A stretch of DNA of 64,000 nucleotides. It comes from Erythrobacter sanguineus (GTDB lineage Bacteria; Pseudomonadota; Alphaproteobacteria; Sphingomonadales; Sphingomonadaceae). The translations under genes and the position numbers were made by a program. Positions 47,396 to 56,982 of this stretch are shown here, piece by piece (within the stretch, counting starts at the first letter, position 1; each line of letters starts with the position of its first letter). The notes beneath the pieces were generated by a model. That model was given only the letters and a program-made list of their open reading frames with translations, was not told the DNA's origin and ran no database searches. The stretch covers positions 1-64,000 of the forward strand of contig CAMCUB010000011.1 in NCBI GenBank assembly GCA_945878845.1, written 5' to 3'.

Positions 47396-48706
47396 TTGCA
47401 GGCGGAAGCACCGCGCAGTTTGGCCGAGGTCGATCTGTTCGCCCCGGGCGCGCAGGAGCACTGGTATGCGGCCTATGCGATCCTCCACGAGGAGGCTCCG
47501 GTGCAGCGCCTTGCGGGCGAGGGGCTGACCCCCGGCAGCGATGCTTACGTGCTCACCAAATATGCGGACATTTCCCGCGTGGTGAAGGACTGGGAGCGCT
47601 TCCCGCCGACGCTCTCGCTGCTGGTCGCGCATATCCAGGCCTCTGGCGAGATGCCTACCCACATCCCCGATCTCGACGCGATGATCGCCTCGATCGTGAC
47701 GCTGCGCCCCGATCCGGAGCTGTGGCGCGCGCATCGCAAGGAACTGACCGATCCGTGGGTGGGGCCGGGGTGCACGCGGCACGCGGGGATGATCGCGGGC
47801 CATGTCGATGATCTGATCGCCGGGATGCTGGCCAAGGCGCGTGCGGGCGAGGTGGTCGACTTCGTCGCCGATTTTGCCCGGCCCCTGCCGCAGCGGGTGA
47901 TGGCGAGCGTGCTCGGCTTTCCGATGGAGGACATCCCGCGCCTCGAGCAATGGGGCAATGCGCAGGTCATGTCCTACGTGATCGGGACGACCCACAAGAA
48001 CATCCTCACACCCGAGCAGACCGCCGAGAAATTCCGGCTGCTGGCGGGGATGAAGGAATATGTCGCCGAGCAAACCCGCGAGAAGCGCGCCCGCCCGCAG
48101 GACGACATGATCAGCTTTCTGACGCAGGTCGAGTATGCCGCGCTGGGCCGCAAGCTCACTGACGACGAGATCAATGGCGTGGTCTACGCGATGGTGATCG
48201 GCGGGCTGGAGACCACGCAATATGCGCTCGCCGAGCAGGCGCAATTGCTGTGCGAGCGGCCGGGGATGTTCGCCACCCTGCGCGGTGACCGCAGCGCGAT
48301 CCGCACCTTCATCGAGGAAGGGATGCGGCTGCGCTCGCCGACGCAGGGGCTTTCGACCCGCATCTGTGCGCGCGACGAGGTGTTCCAGGGGGTGGAGATG
48401 CCCGCCGGATCAATGCTCCACCTCCGATGGGCGGCCGCGAATATCGACGCGGATGAGTTCGAAGACCCGCTCGACCCGAAGCTCGACCGCAAGGCTGCCA
48501 CCCGCCACTTGGCCTTCAGCCAGGGGCCGCGTTCGTGCCCGGGCTCGAACATCTCGCGGCTCGAACAGATGATCGCGTGGGAGAAGCTCTGCGACGCCTT
48601 CGCCGACCTCGCCTACGCGCCGGGCAATGATTTCCGCCATCAGGGCGGGATCATGCTCGGCATCCACCGGCTGTTGCTCAACCTCACACCCACGGAGACA
48701 CTCTGA
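47396..48706 (+). CDS. cytochrome P450, TTG start
   Basis: VIGGLETTQYALAEQ, EEGMRLRSP, heme loop FSQGPRSCPGSNISRLE. Confidence 0.92.
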   Translation: MQAEAPRSLAEVDLFAPGAQEHWYAAYAILHEEAPVQRLAGEGLTPGSDAYVLTKYADISRVVKDWERFPPTLSLLVAHIQASGEMPTHIPDLDAMIASIVTLRPDPELWRAHRKELTDPWVGPGCTRHAGMIAGHVDDLIAGMLAKARAGEVVDFVADFARPLPQRVMASVLGFPMEDIPRLEQWGNAQVMSYVIGTTHKNILTPEQTAEKFRLLAGMKEYVAEQTREKRARPQDDMISFLTQVEYAALGRKLTDDEINGVVYAMVIGGLETTQYALAEQAQLLCERPGMFATLRGDRSAIRTFIEEGMRLRSPTQGLSTRICARDEVFQGVEMPAGSMLHLRWAAANIDADEFEDPLDPKLDRKAATRHLAFSQGPRSCPGSNISRLEQMIAWEKLCDAFADLAYAPGNDFRHQGGIMLGIHRLLLNLTPTETL

Positions 48707-49107
48707 TGGCCAGTCTGCTCGCGCACATAAAGATCCAGCCCGGCAAGGAGGACAAGTGGGAGGCGATCATGCACGACATGGTCCACCACACCTTCGGCAC
48801 CGAGGAAGGCGTGCTGCGCTACGAATACTGGAAGGGGCAGGAGCCGCTGAGCTACTACTGCCTGCTGTGCTTCAAGGACAAGTGGGCCTTCTATCACCAC
48901 CAGATGTCCGACCACCACGAGGGCCATGATTTTGCCGACGTGCTCGCCGGAATCACGCTCGAATATATCGACCCCGTGGAGGGCGCGGGCGGGGGGTTGC
49001 CGCATACGGCGGACCCGGCGCTGCCCGATGATGCGAGCGAGGCGATGAAGACCGCGCAGGAGCGCTTCCCGCTGGCGATCCCGGCATGGTGGGGGGGACG
49101 CGCATGA
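48706..49107 (+). CDS. ABM-like small protein
   Basis: LLAHIKIQPGKEDKWEAIMHDMVHHTFGTEEGVLRYEYWKGQEPLSYYCLLCFKDKWAFYHHQMSDHH. Confidence 0.75.
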   Translation: MASLLAHIKIQPGKEDKWEAIMHDMVHHTFGTEEGVLRYEYWKGQEPLSYYCLLCFKDKWAFYHHQMSDHHEGHDFADVLAGITLEYIDPVEGAGGGLPHTADPALPDDASEAMKTAQERFPLAIPAWWGGRA

Positions 49108-49622
49108 CCCTCGAGGAGCAGGTGCAACAGCTGCTCGACCGGCAGGCGATCAACGATCTCATCGCGCGTTATTCGCGCACCTTGGACTGGCTCGACGATG
49201 AGGGGCAGGCGGGATGCTATTGGCCCGATGCCGCGATCGACTACGGCTTCTTCACCGGCACCGCGGCGGAGTTCGTGCCGGTGGTGATGGCGGTGGAGCG
49301 CTCGACGGGGCGCCGCTGGCATATGCTGGCACCGCTCAGCGTGAAGCTGACCAGCGCGACTACGGCGGAGGGCGAATGCTACGGCGTGGCGCTCGGCTTC
49401 CGGCGTGAGGGCGAGGAGCCCTACAAGGGCAACATGTACGGTGGGCGCTATCTCGACCGGTACGAAAAGCGCGGCGACGAGTGGCGAATTTCAAGCCGCC
49501 GCTACATCATGGACTGGACCATGGCGATGCCCGACCAGCCCGATGCCAGCCCCAACGCGGCGTTTCCGTTGCCGATGCTCGACCTGCGCGAGAGCGGGCA
49601 CCCGGATTATCGGGTGATCTAG
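49104..49622 (+). CDS. NTF2/SnoaL-like protein
   Basis: LLDRQAINDLIARYSRTLDWLDDEG...GGRYLDRYEKRGDEWRISSRRYIMDW. Confidence 0.88.
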   Translation: MTLEEQVQQLLDRQAINDLIARYSRTLDWLDDEGQAGCYWPDAAIDYGFFTGTAAEFVPVVMAVERSTGRRWHMLAPLSVKLTSATTAEGECYGVALGFRREGEEPYKGNMYGGRYLDRYEKRGDEWRISSRRYIMDWTMAMPDQPDASPNAAFPLPMLDLRESGHPDYRVI

Positions 49623-49627
49623 CTTCA

Positions 49628-49751
49628 CTCGTCATTGCGAGGAGCCGAAGGCGGAAGCGAAGCTGTTTCGCAGAAACACCCGGCAACCCATGGACCGACC
49701 GCTTGCCGCACGCTCAGGCCATGGGTTGCTTCGCTACGCTCGCAATGACGA
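49628..49751. repeat. palindromic intergenic repeat, family A copy 3
   Basis: ctcgtcattgcgag ... gctcgcaatgacga. Confidence 0.88.
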
Positions 49752-49753
49752 AG

Positions 49754-50107
49754 TCATTCCGCCGCCGGGTCCATGTAGTCGCGGTAATAGGTGAGCTTGC
49801 CGCCCTCGACCTTGTAAATGCCAACGCCGCCGCGGGGCGCGTGGCCCTCCATGTGCATCGTCCAGCGCGCCCACACGGCGTGATCATCACCGCAGATTTC
49901 GTCGACGGTGAAGTGGACCTTCCGCTCGCCCATCTCCGCGACCATCGTGGTCATGAAGCCCATGATCGCCTCGCGGCCCCGGTATTGCCCCCAGATCGGG
50001 TCTTCGAGGAAAGCGTCCTCGGCGAAGAGATCGACCAGCTTGGTGTAGTCGCCGCTGTCCTGGATGCGCCAGAAGTCCTCGATCACGCGTTGTGCTTGGC
50101 CAGCCAT
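49754..50107 (-). CDS. NTF2/SnoaL-like protein
   Basis: VIEDFWRIQDSGDYTKLVDLFAEDAFLEDPIWGQYRGREAIMGFM. Confidence 0.85.
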   Translation of the reverse strand: MAGQAQRVIEDFWRIQDSGDYTKLVDLFAEDAFLEDPIWGQYRGREAIMGFMTTMVAEMGERKVHFTVDEICGDDHAVWARWTMHMEGHAPRGGVGIYKVEGGKLTYYRDYMDPAAE

Positions 50108-50228
50108 TGCTCTCTCCCTCGATGTTTCGCGCAATCTGCCATGCAGGCCCGCGCCCTCGCCCCTGCGAAAATGGCGAGGCTGTCGTAGCGGCACCCCCTG
50201 TTATCCTCGCGCGCAAAGGAGAGCCCTC

Positions 50229-50762
50229 ATGTCGACCATCCCCCGCGTATCCTCAGGCGTTGCCGGAGAGCCTGCGCATTTCGGCAGCGTGCTCGCCCAC
50301 CAGCCGGAGATCGCGGAGAGCTTCTTCGCACTCTACGGGCACTTCTGGGGCTCCGACGTGCTGGCGGCGCGGATCAAGGAGGTCGCGCGGATGCGCAATG
50401 CGCGGGTCACGGAGTGCGGGTTCTGCCGCAACGTGCGCTTCGAGAAGGCGGTGGCGCAGGGGCTGGGTGAGGAGGTGGTGGACGACATCACTGATGGCTA
50501 CGAGACCTCGGCTAAGCTGACCGATGCCGAGAAGGCAGCGCTCAAGTTCACCGACGCGTTGATTCACGATCCTGAACTGCTGACCGGCGATGCGCGCGCG
50601 GCCTTGCAGCGCCACCTCACGCCTGCGCAGATCGCCGAACTTGGCCTCGGCGTGACGTTGTTCCTCGCGCTTGCCAAGGCGCTGATCACGATGGGGCTGG
50701 AGCCGGAGGTGATGGACCGCACCGTGCTGCCCACGCCCGCCGTGCTGGAGGCGGCAGAATGA
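50229..50762 (+). CDS. carboxymuconolactone decarboxylase/AhpD-like protein
   Basis: IKEVARMRNARVTECGFCRNVRFEKA CxxC; LTDAEKAALKFTDALIHDP. Confidence 0.85.
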   Translation: MSTIPRVSSGVAGEPAHFGSVLAHQPEIAESFFALYGHFWGSDVLAARIKEVARMRNARVTECGFCRNVRFEKAVAQGLGEEVVDDITDGYETSAKLTDAEKAALKFTDALIHDPELLTGDARAALQRHLTPAQIAELGLGVTLFLALAKALITMGLEPEVMDRTVLPTPAVLEAAE

Positions 50763-51130
50763 GCGCCGTCTGCGCCGCGCTGGCCGCCGATCCGGTTCTG
50801 GCAACCCACTACGCCGATTTCAGCGCGAAGACCGAAGCCGCACTCGACCCCGCACTGGTGGCGCTGGTTCGCGAGGCGGTGGCGGCGGTCCACGGCATGG
50901 GCGCGGCGCCTGACGAGGCTACGCTCGACGCGGGGACCCGCACTTGCCTAGCCTACGCGCGGCGGATGCCGTTCGAGCATACTGCGATCACCGATGAAGA
51001 GGCTGCGACGGTCGTCGCGCATCTTGGCGAGGCGGGGTTTGTCGCCTTCTCGGTGCTGGCGGCGTTGGCGGATGCTGAATGCCGGGCTGAGTCGGTGGGC
51101 CTGCCGGAGCTGGCGGGGGAGGGGAGTTAG
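50759..51130 (+). CDS. hypothetical protein, possibly degenerate CMD-like partner
   Basis: 4-bp overlap with upstream CMD gene; helical C-terminal half resembling its neighbour but without CxxC. Confidence 0.6.
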   Translation: MSAVCAALAADPVLATHYADFSAKTEAALDPALVALVREAVAAVHGMGAAPDEATLDAGTRTCLAYARRMPFEHTAITDEEAATVVAHLGEAGFVAFSVLAALADAECRAESVGLPELAGEGS

Positions 51131-51663
51131 CCCAGTTCCCGGATCGGATCGGTCCCGTCCCAGCCCATCGCAGCGGCGGCGACAAAATCGTAGAACCCCG
51201 CCAGCTGCGCGGTCGGCTCGTACAATTCCAGCATGTGCCCCAGTGTCGCCCGCGTATCGACGAAGGCGAAGGCCGTGCCGCCGCTTGTCACCGACAGCTG
51301 GGCAAGCGGCGCACCGTCGCGCTCGAACCGCGCGATCTCGCCTTCCAGATCTTCCACGAACAGCGCCGCATGGTGCAGCCCCTCGCGGCCCGAGCCCCAG
51401 GGGAACATCTCGTGCAGCGCAGAATCGTCGGGATTGTGCTGCACCACCAGCTCCACCATCACGCTGCCCCATTGGCCATAGGCGCTGGAGTGGTCGAAGG
51501 GGCGCGCCGTCCCGCGATGCACCGAGGACGCCAACGCAACGTGCCGCAAGACAAAGAATGGCCCCGAACCGAACTGCCGGTGATGCGCCTCGGCCGCCGC
51601 CGCCAGATCATTGACCTTGTAGGCCAGCTGGCGGACCGCCAAAGCCCCGGTCGACCCGATCAA
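51127..51663 (-). CDS. VOC/glyoxalase-like protein, TTG start
   Basis: AVRQLAYKVNDLAAAAEAH...GREGLHHAALFVEDLEGEIARFERDG...GHMLELYEPT. Confidence 0.8.
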   Translation of the reverse strand: MIGSTGALAVRQLAYKVNDLAAAAEAHHRQFGSGPFFVLRHVALASSVHRGTARPFDHSSAYGQWGSVMVELVVQHNPDDSALHEMFPWGSGREGLHHAALFVEDLEGEIARFERDGAPLAQLSVTSGGTAFAFVDTRATLGHMLELYEPTAQLAGFYDFVAAAAMGWDGTDPIRELG

Positions 51664-53252
51664 TTGACCGCCCGGTCCTTGCCCACCCAATAGGGCGCGC
51701 GCAGTTCCCGTCGGAGGATTTTCCCCGAAGGGTTCCTCGGCAGGGCGGGGATGAAATCGACCGACTTGGGGCACTTGTAGCCCGCGATCAGCGTGCGGGC
51801 GTGGGCGATCAACTCGACCTCGGTCAGTTCCTCGCCGGCCTTCACCACCACGCAGGCCTTGACCGCCTCGCCCCACTTGGGGTCGGGCACGCCGATCACC
51901 GCCACATCCGCGACCTTGGGGTGCGAATAGAGCGCGTTCTCGACCTCGGCGGGGTAGACGTTCTCGCCGCCCGAGATGATCATGTCCTTCACCCGGTCGT
52001 GGATGTAGAGATAGCCGTCCTCGTCGAGGTATCCCGCGTCTCCCGTCCGCAGCCAGCCCTCGGCGTCGACGGTCGAGGCGGTGGCATCGGGGTTGTTCCA
52101 GTAGCCGCGCATGTTCTTGCTCGAGCGCGTCGCGATCTCGCCCACGGCGCCGGCGGGGACGGGGTTGCCCGCCTCGTCGATCACTTTGATCTCGACACCC
52201 GCGAGCGGCTTGCCGACGCTGCGCATCCGCACCGAGCCTTCGGGCACGTGGTCCTCAGGATCGAGCGCGACGATCGTCCCGCTGGTCTCGGTCATCCCGT
52301 ACATCTGCACGAAGCCGCAGCCCATCACCCGCATCGCCTCGCGCATCAGTTCGAGTGGGATCGGCGAGGCGCCGTAGGTGACGTATTTCAACCGGCTGAA
52401 ATCGACCTCGCCGACCTTCGGGTGGTTGAGCAGGATCTGCAGCGCGGCCGGCACGAGGAAGATCTTCGAGATATTGTAGTTCTGGATCAGGTCCAAAGCC
52501 TTGGTCGGATCATACTCGGGCAAGACGATCGAATTCGTCCCCGCCACCAGCGTCCCGATGCCGGTGCCGGTGCCGCTGATGTGGAAGCAGGGCATGGCGA
52601 GCAGCGTGACATCGCCCGGGATCGGCTCCTGCCAGCTGCGCATCTCCTCGGCCGCGGCGGTGGCGTCGCGGCTGGAGAGGATCGAGCCGTGGGTGATGAC
52701 CGCGCCCTTGGGCTTGCCGGTGGTGCCCGAAGTGTAGAGCTGGAGCGCGTCGTCCTCGGCCTTCACGCTGTGCGCCGGGGGCGTCGCCGAAAAGCCGTCG
52801 CGCCAGATGCGGTAATCGGTGCCGGGGTAATCGGGCGCGTCGATGCCGATCACCTGTTCGACATGGGGGCAGGTCGGGCGGATGGCGCTGAGCACCTCTG
52901 CAAAGCCCTCGCCCACGAAAACCACGCGCGCCTGCGAGTTGTCGAGCACATAGGCGACTTCGGGCGCGGCCAGGCGCCAGTTCACCGGAGTCATCACCGC
53001 GCCGATGCGGTTCGCGCCGAGGAAGGCCTCGAAATAGAGCGGGTGGTTCTTGCCGAGGAAGCCGACGCGGTCGCCCGGCTTCACTCCCAGCGCGAGCAGG
53101 CCGTTCGCCACGCGGTCGGCGCCCTCGTCGATCTCGGCGAAGCTGATGTCTTCGCCCGCATAGCTGAACGCGATCACCTGCCCTTGCGCCCGGGCGTGTT
53201 CGCGGACGACGTCGCAGAAGCTTTCTGCGGCCAGTGCTGTTGTCTCTCCCAT
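51660..53252 (-). CDS. AMP-dependent acyl-CoA synthetase/ligase
   Basis: LYTSGTTGKPKGAVITH, YGMTETSG, GWLRTGDAGYLDEDGYLYIHDRVKDMI, PRNPSGKILRREL. Confidence 0.95.
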   Translation of the reverse strand: MGETTALAAESFCDVVREHARAQGQVIAFSYAGEDISFAEIDEGADRVANGLLALGVKPGDRVGFLGKNHPLYFEAFLGANRIGAVMTPVNWRLAAPEVAYVLDNSQARVVFVGEGFAEVLSAIRPTCPHVEQVIGIDAPDYPGTDYRIWRDGFSATPPAHSVKAEDDALQLYTSGTTGKPKGAVITHGSILSSRDATAAAEEMRSWQEPIPGDVTLLAMPCFHISGTGTGIGTLVAGTNSIVLPEYDPTKALDLIQNYNISKIFLVPAALQILLNHPKVGEVDFSRLKYVTYGASPIPLELMREAMRVMGCGFVQMYGMTETSGTIVALDPEDHVPEGSVRMRSVGKPLAGVEIKVIDEAGNPVPAGAVGEIATRSSKNMRGYWNNPDATASTVDAEGWLRTGDAGYLDEDGYLYIHDRVKDMIISGGENVYPAEVENALYSHPKVADVAVIGVPDPKWGEAVKACVVVKAGEELTEVELIAHARTLIAGYKCPKSVDFIPALPRNPSGKILRRELRAPYWVGKDRAVN

Positions 53253-53339
53253 GCCTGCGGGGATACCCCGCGCCGCGCGCTGTGTCATTGGCACATTTCA
53301 TAGCGGGCGCGGGCGCGCGCGGCGGGGTAAGGTGGAGGG

Positions 53340-53747
53340 ATGGCGATACCCTCAGGCTTCGAACCCGCCGGCTTCACGCCGGGCTTTCTCGACCACGGCG
53401 GGCCCTATTATCTGGGGCCTGCGGTGGAGGGCGTGCGTGTGGTGGGGCTGCTGATTTGTCCGCATCACATCAACTACCAGGACGCGGCGCATGGCGGGGT
53501 GATCTCGACCTTCGCGGATGTGGCGCTGTCTCATGCCGTCTATGACGCCGAGCGGCCCCGGCTCGCGCCCTCGACCGTAACGCTGACGGTTAATTATCTG
53601 GCGGGCGCGAAGCTGGGCGATTGGCTCGAGGCGCGCGTGCGGATCGATCGGCTCGGCGGGCGCACGGCCTATACCTCGGGCGGAGTGTGGCGCGGCGAGG
53701 AGCAGATTGCGACGATGTCGGGCGTGTTTGCCTTCAAGCGACCCTAG
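53340..53747 (+). CDS. PaaI-like hotdog thioesterase
   Basis: DAAHGGVISTFADVALSHAVY...TVTLTVNYLAGAKLGDWLEARVRIDRLGGRTAYTSG. Confidence 0.85.
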   Translation: MAIPSGFEPAGFTPGFLDHGGPYYLGPAVEGVRVVGLLICPHHINYQDAAHGGVISTFADVALSHAVYDAERPRLAPSTVTLTVNYLAGAKLGDWLEARVRIDRLGGRTAYTSGGVWRGEEQIATMSGVFAFKRP

Positions 53748-54283
53748 CCCAACCACCCGCGGACAGCCGCCGTCGAGGGATCGCGCTCGTCGTGGTATCC
53801 TGCCGCGCCCTCGGGGGTGTCGGAGAGGTCGACGCCCTCCACCACCCGGAACTCGCGCCAGTCATACAAGCCCGTGCGCTGGGCGAGACGCCATTCGCCG
53901 CCGCGCTTCTCGAACCGGTCCACGTAACGCCCCGCGACGATCGCCGAATAGATCACGCCCTTGTCCGGGAACACCGCCGCCAGCGGGTAGCCGGGGGGGA
54001 TGGTGTGCATCGCGGTCATGTAGGTTTCGGTGTGGCAGACATCACCGCCCTCGAAGCCGAAGATCGTCTGACCAAGCTGATGCTGGGTGGCGAGGCACGG
54101 GTCGATCACCGCGCGCGCCTGTTCGACAAAACCGCGCCAGTCGCCCTCGATCGTACCGAAGCGGAAGGTCGCGTCAGGGTGGAACAGTCGCTCCATCATC
54201 CCCCAGCGCCGCCGGTCGATGGCATGGGCATAGGCGGCGAGGATGTCGCGGATCGCCTCGCGGTCTTCGAGTGTCCCGGTCAT
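53744..54283 (-). CDS. NTF2/SnoaL-like protein
   Basis: LEDREAIRDILAAYAHAIDRRRWGMMERLFHPDATFRFG...GRYVDRFEKRGGEWRLAQRTGLYDW. Confidence 0.9.
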   Translation of the reverse strand: MTGTLEDREAIRDILAAYAHAIDRRRWGMMERLFHPDATFRFGTIEGDWRGFVEQARAVIDPCLATQHQLGQTIFGFEGGDVCHTETYMTAMHTIPPGYPLAAVFPDKGVIYSAIVAGRYVDRFEKRGGEWRLAQRTGLYDWREFRVVEGVDLSDTPEGAAGYHDERDPSTAAVRGWLG

Positions 54284-55281
54284 GGTTCAAGCTCCACGAT
54301 CACCTTGCCGATATTCGCGCCGGTGAAGAGTTTGGCATAGGCGGTGAGAGTGTTCTCGAGGCCGCGCGTTACGTCATAGGGCATGACAAGCGCGCCCTCC
54401 TCGGCCCATTCCCGCAACCGGCGGGTGAGGGCGGGGCCTTCATGCATGAAGTCTGGCGAGAAGAAGCCCTCGATCCGCAGGCGGCGCATCAGCACCTGAT
54501 CGAACTCTTTCGGCGCAGTCCGGGTGCCTGCCGTGTAATCCGCCAGCAGGCCGCACACCGCAATCCGGCCATAGTGGTTCATGCGGGTGAGCACCTGATC
54601 CAGCAGCGGCCCGCCGACATTGTCGAAATAGACGTCGAAGCCCCCGGCTGCGTCGAGCTGCGCGCCAACATCGGCTGCCTTGTAATCGACCGCCCCTGCG
54701 ATCCCCAGTTCGCCGGTCAGGTAACCGCACTTCGCCGCCCCGCCCGCGATGCCCCAGGCTTCGCAGCCGAGCAATTTGGCGATCTGCACCGCGAGGATCC
54801 CCGTCGCCCCCGCCGCCGCCGAGACCAGCACCCGCTCGCCCGGCTTGGCCGCGCCGGTCTGCTCGATCCCCCACAGCGCGGTCCACCCGTTCATGCCGAG
54901 CGGGCCGAACCATGCGCGCCGGTCGGCGACGGTGGGATCGAGCAGCAGCGCGCCCGACATCACCGCATCGACTGTGCTGATATCGGCCCACTGCCCGAAG
55001 GCGCGCACCAGATCGCCGGTGGCAAAGCCCTCGGCGCGGCTCTCGATCACCTCGCCCAGCACAAGGCCGGTCATCGGCCCGCCCACCGGGAGCGGCGGCT
55101 GGTAACCGTCCTCGCGGTCCGAGAGCCACATGCGCGTGCCCGCGTCCATCGACAGGTGGCTGTTGCGGATGCGGATCTGGCCGTCGGCGAGGGGGGCAAA
55201 ATCCTCCTCCTCCAGCTCCAGCGCGGCGGCAAAATCAGTGCCCTCGGGGCGGCGCGCGATGCGCCAGATGCGGTTGTCCAT
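54280..55281 (-). CDS. NADP-dependent MDR oxidoreductase
   Basis: VLVSAAAGATGILAVQIAKLLGCEAWGIAGG, FDVYFDNVGG. Confidence 0.92.
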   Translation of the reverse strand: MDNRIWRIARRPEGTDFAAALELEEEDFAPLADGQIRIRNSHLSMDAGTRMWLSDREDGYQPPLPVGGPMTGLVLGEVIESRAEGFATGDLVRAFGQWADISTVDAVMSGALLLDPTVADRRAWFGPLGMNGWTALWGIEQTGAAKPGERVLVSAAAGATGILAVQIAKLLGCEAWGIAGGAAKCGYLTGELGIAGAVDYKAADVGAQLDAAGGFDVYFDNVGGPLLDQVLTRMNHYGRIAVCGLLADYTAGTRTAPKEFDQVLMRRLRIEGFFSPDFMHEGPALTRRLREWAEEGALVMPYDVTRGLENTLTAYAKLFTGANIGKVIVELEP

Positions 55282-55439
55282 GGGGCGGTTTGTCCGGTGG
55301 CGAGGCCGCTACGGCAACCCCGCCTTTTCGCTAGGGCCGCGCCGGCAGTTCTGGCCCCTCGGCTATCACTTTGGCGCGGTGCGTGAGCGGGGGGCGCTTC
55401 CTAGTCTTCCCCCCATAAAAACACGAGGGAGAGAGACCA

Positions 55440-56387
55440 ATGGCACTTATCACGGTGATCGGCGCAAGCGGACGGCAGGGGCTTGCGCAAGTGCGTCAGG
55501 CGCTGGCCGCAGGGTATGACGTGCGCGCGATCTCGCGCCGCCCGGATGCGCTGGAAGGCGCGCCGGTCGAGGGGGTGGAGCGGGTCGAGGTGCGGCCGAT
55601 GGACCTCTACGACACCTCGACCTTCGAGGCTGCGCTCGAGGGCTCGGACTACATCTTCTACACCCACCCGCTCCAGGCCCGCGCCGACCGCGCTTACCTC
55701 GTCGGCGAGGTCGGCAAGGTCGCCGCGCATCTGGGCGTCAAGCGCGTCGTCTGGAACACCTCGAGCTGGATCCCCGACAAGCCCGGCGATGCCTTCACCT
55801 ATGCCGGCAACACCGCCGGGATCAACGCGCTGTGGCGCTCGGGCGCGCCGGGGACGGTGTTCGGCTCGGTGCTGTTCATGGACAACCTGCTGACCAACTG
55901 GGCGCGGCCCTTCATCATCAATGAGGGGCGCTACGTCTATCCGCACAACCCCACGCTGGAAGCCAACTGGATCAGCCTCGACGACGTCGCGCGCTTCATG
56001 CTTGCCAGCCTCGAGCGGCCCGACATGGAAGGCGCCTGGCTCAATATCGGCGGGCCTGAGCGGCTGGTCGGCAAGCAGGTGACCCAGTGCCTCAGCGAGG
56101 CGCTCGGCAAGGAGATCAAGTATGATCCCTGCACCCCGGCTGAGTTCGGCCGCTACCTCGTCGAAGCGGCGGGGGACACGATGCCCGAGGCCATGCGCGC
56201 CGACTTCGCCAAGGGGATCGAGGACTTCTACGAATATAACAACAACGCGCCCACCCGGCCCTTCGCGGTCGATATGGACCACGTCTACGAGCGCTTCCCC
56301 GAACTGGAAGGCAAGCTCGAGCCGCTCGGCGACTGGACCAAGCGGCAGGACTGGGGCGAGTCGAATTATCGCCCTGCTTTCGGGTAA
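55440..56387 (+). CDS. NmrA-like NAD(P)-binding protein
   Basis: MALITVIGASGRQGLAQVRQALAAGYDVRAISR; SWIPDKPG; DDVARFMLASL. Confidence 0.88.
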   Translation: MALITVIGASGRQGLAQVRQALAAGYDVRAISRRPDALEGAPVEGVERVEVRPMDLYDTSTFEAALEGSDYIFYTHPLQARADRAYLVGEVGKVAAHLGVKRVVWNTSSWIPDKPGDAFTYAGNTAGINALWRSGAPGTVFGSVLFMDNLLTNWARPFIINEGRYVYPHNPTLEANWISLDDVARFMLASLERPDMEGAWLNIGGPERLVGKQVTQCLSEALGKEIKYDPCTPAEFGRYLVEAAGDTMPEAMRADFAKGIEDFYEYNNNAPTRPFAVDMDHVYERFPELEGKLEPLGDWTKRQDWGESNYRPAFG

Positions 56388-56391
56388 GCCC

Positions 56392-56856
56392 GTGAGCGAA
56401 CTTCGCGCGGCCAATATTGCGCTCGCAACGGCGTTCTACGAAGCACTGGCGGCGGGCGATTTCGATGCGCTCGCCGCCCTGCATTCGGACGACATCGTGT
56501 TCAATCTGGTCGGCAGTACACCGGTTTCGGGCCGCTGGGAGGGCAAGGCCGTGTGCTTTGGCCCGATCGTGGCGGACGGCGTGATCGGCAAGCTGGTGCC
56601 CGAAAGCATCCGCTTCTCGCGCGAATGGCGGATCATGTGCGCGGACGAGAATTGCGTCGTCGGCCTGATGCGCGGGGGTGGCCTGGCCAAGAACGGCCAC
56701 GATTATTCGCAGACCTACTGCCAGATCATGACGATCCGGGACGGGCTGATCGTGGAACTCCACGAGTTCTTCGACACCGCGCTGGTGGAGTTGGCGCTCA
56801 ACGACAACCCGACGGTGAAGGGGCCGAGTGTGCAGGATCGGCCTTTTTCGTTTTGA
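56392..56856 (+). CDS. NTF2/SnoaL-like protein, GTG start
   Basis: ATAFYEALAAGDFDALAALHSDDIVFNLVGSTPVSGRWEGK...IRDGLIVELHEFFDTALVE. Confidence 0.85.
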   Translation: MSELRAANIALATAFYEALAAGDFDALAALHSDDIVFNLVGSTPVSGRWEGKAVCFGPIVADGVIGKLVPESIRFSREWRIMCADENCVVGLMRGGGLAKNGHDYSQTYCQIMTIRDGLIVELHEFFDTALVELALNDNPTVKGPSVQDRPFSF

Positions 56857-56867
56857 TGCTCAACAAT

Positions 56868-56974
56868 TCGTCATTGCGAGCCGGAGGCGAAGCAACCCAT
56901 GGCCCTGTCTAACGCCTTTGCGCCAAGGTCGGTCATGGATTGCCGCGTCGCCTTCGGCTCCTCGCAATGACGAG
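56868..56974. repeat. palindromic intergenic repeat, family A copy 4
   Basis: tcgtcattgcgag ... ctcctcgcaatgacga. Confidence 0.9.
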
Positions 56975-56982
56975 GTAGAGGC

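Noticed and set aside
46676-48244. 522-aa ORF suggesting a CMD fusion protein
   Set aside because: The upstream part is antisense to the 47396 P450 gene; the CMD family homology starts at the GTG at 47263
51801-53303. 500-aa ORF on the plus strand
   Set aside because: Antisense to the acyl-CoA synthetase
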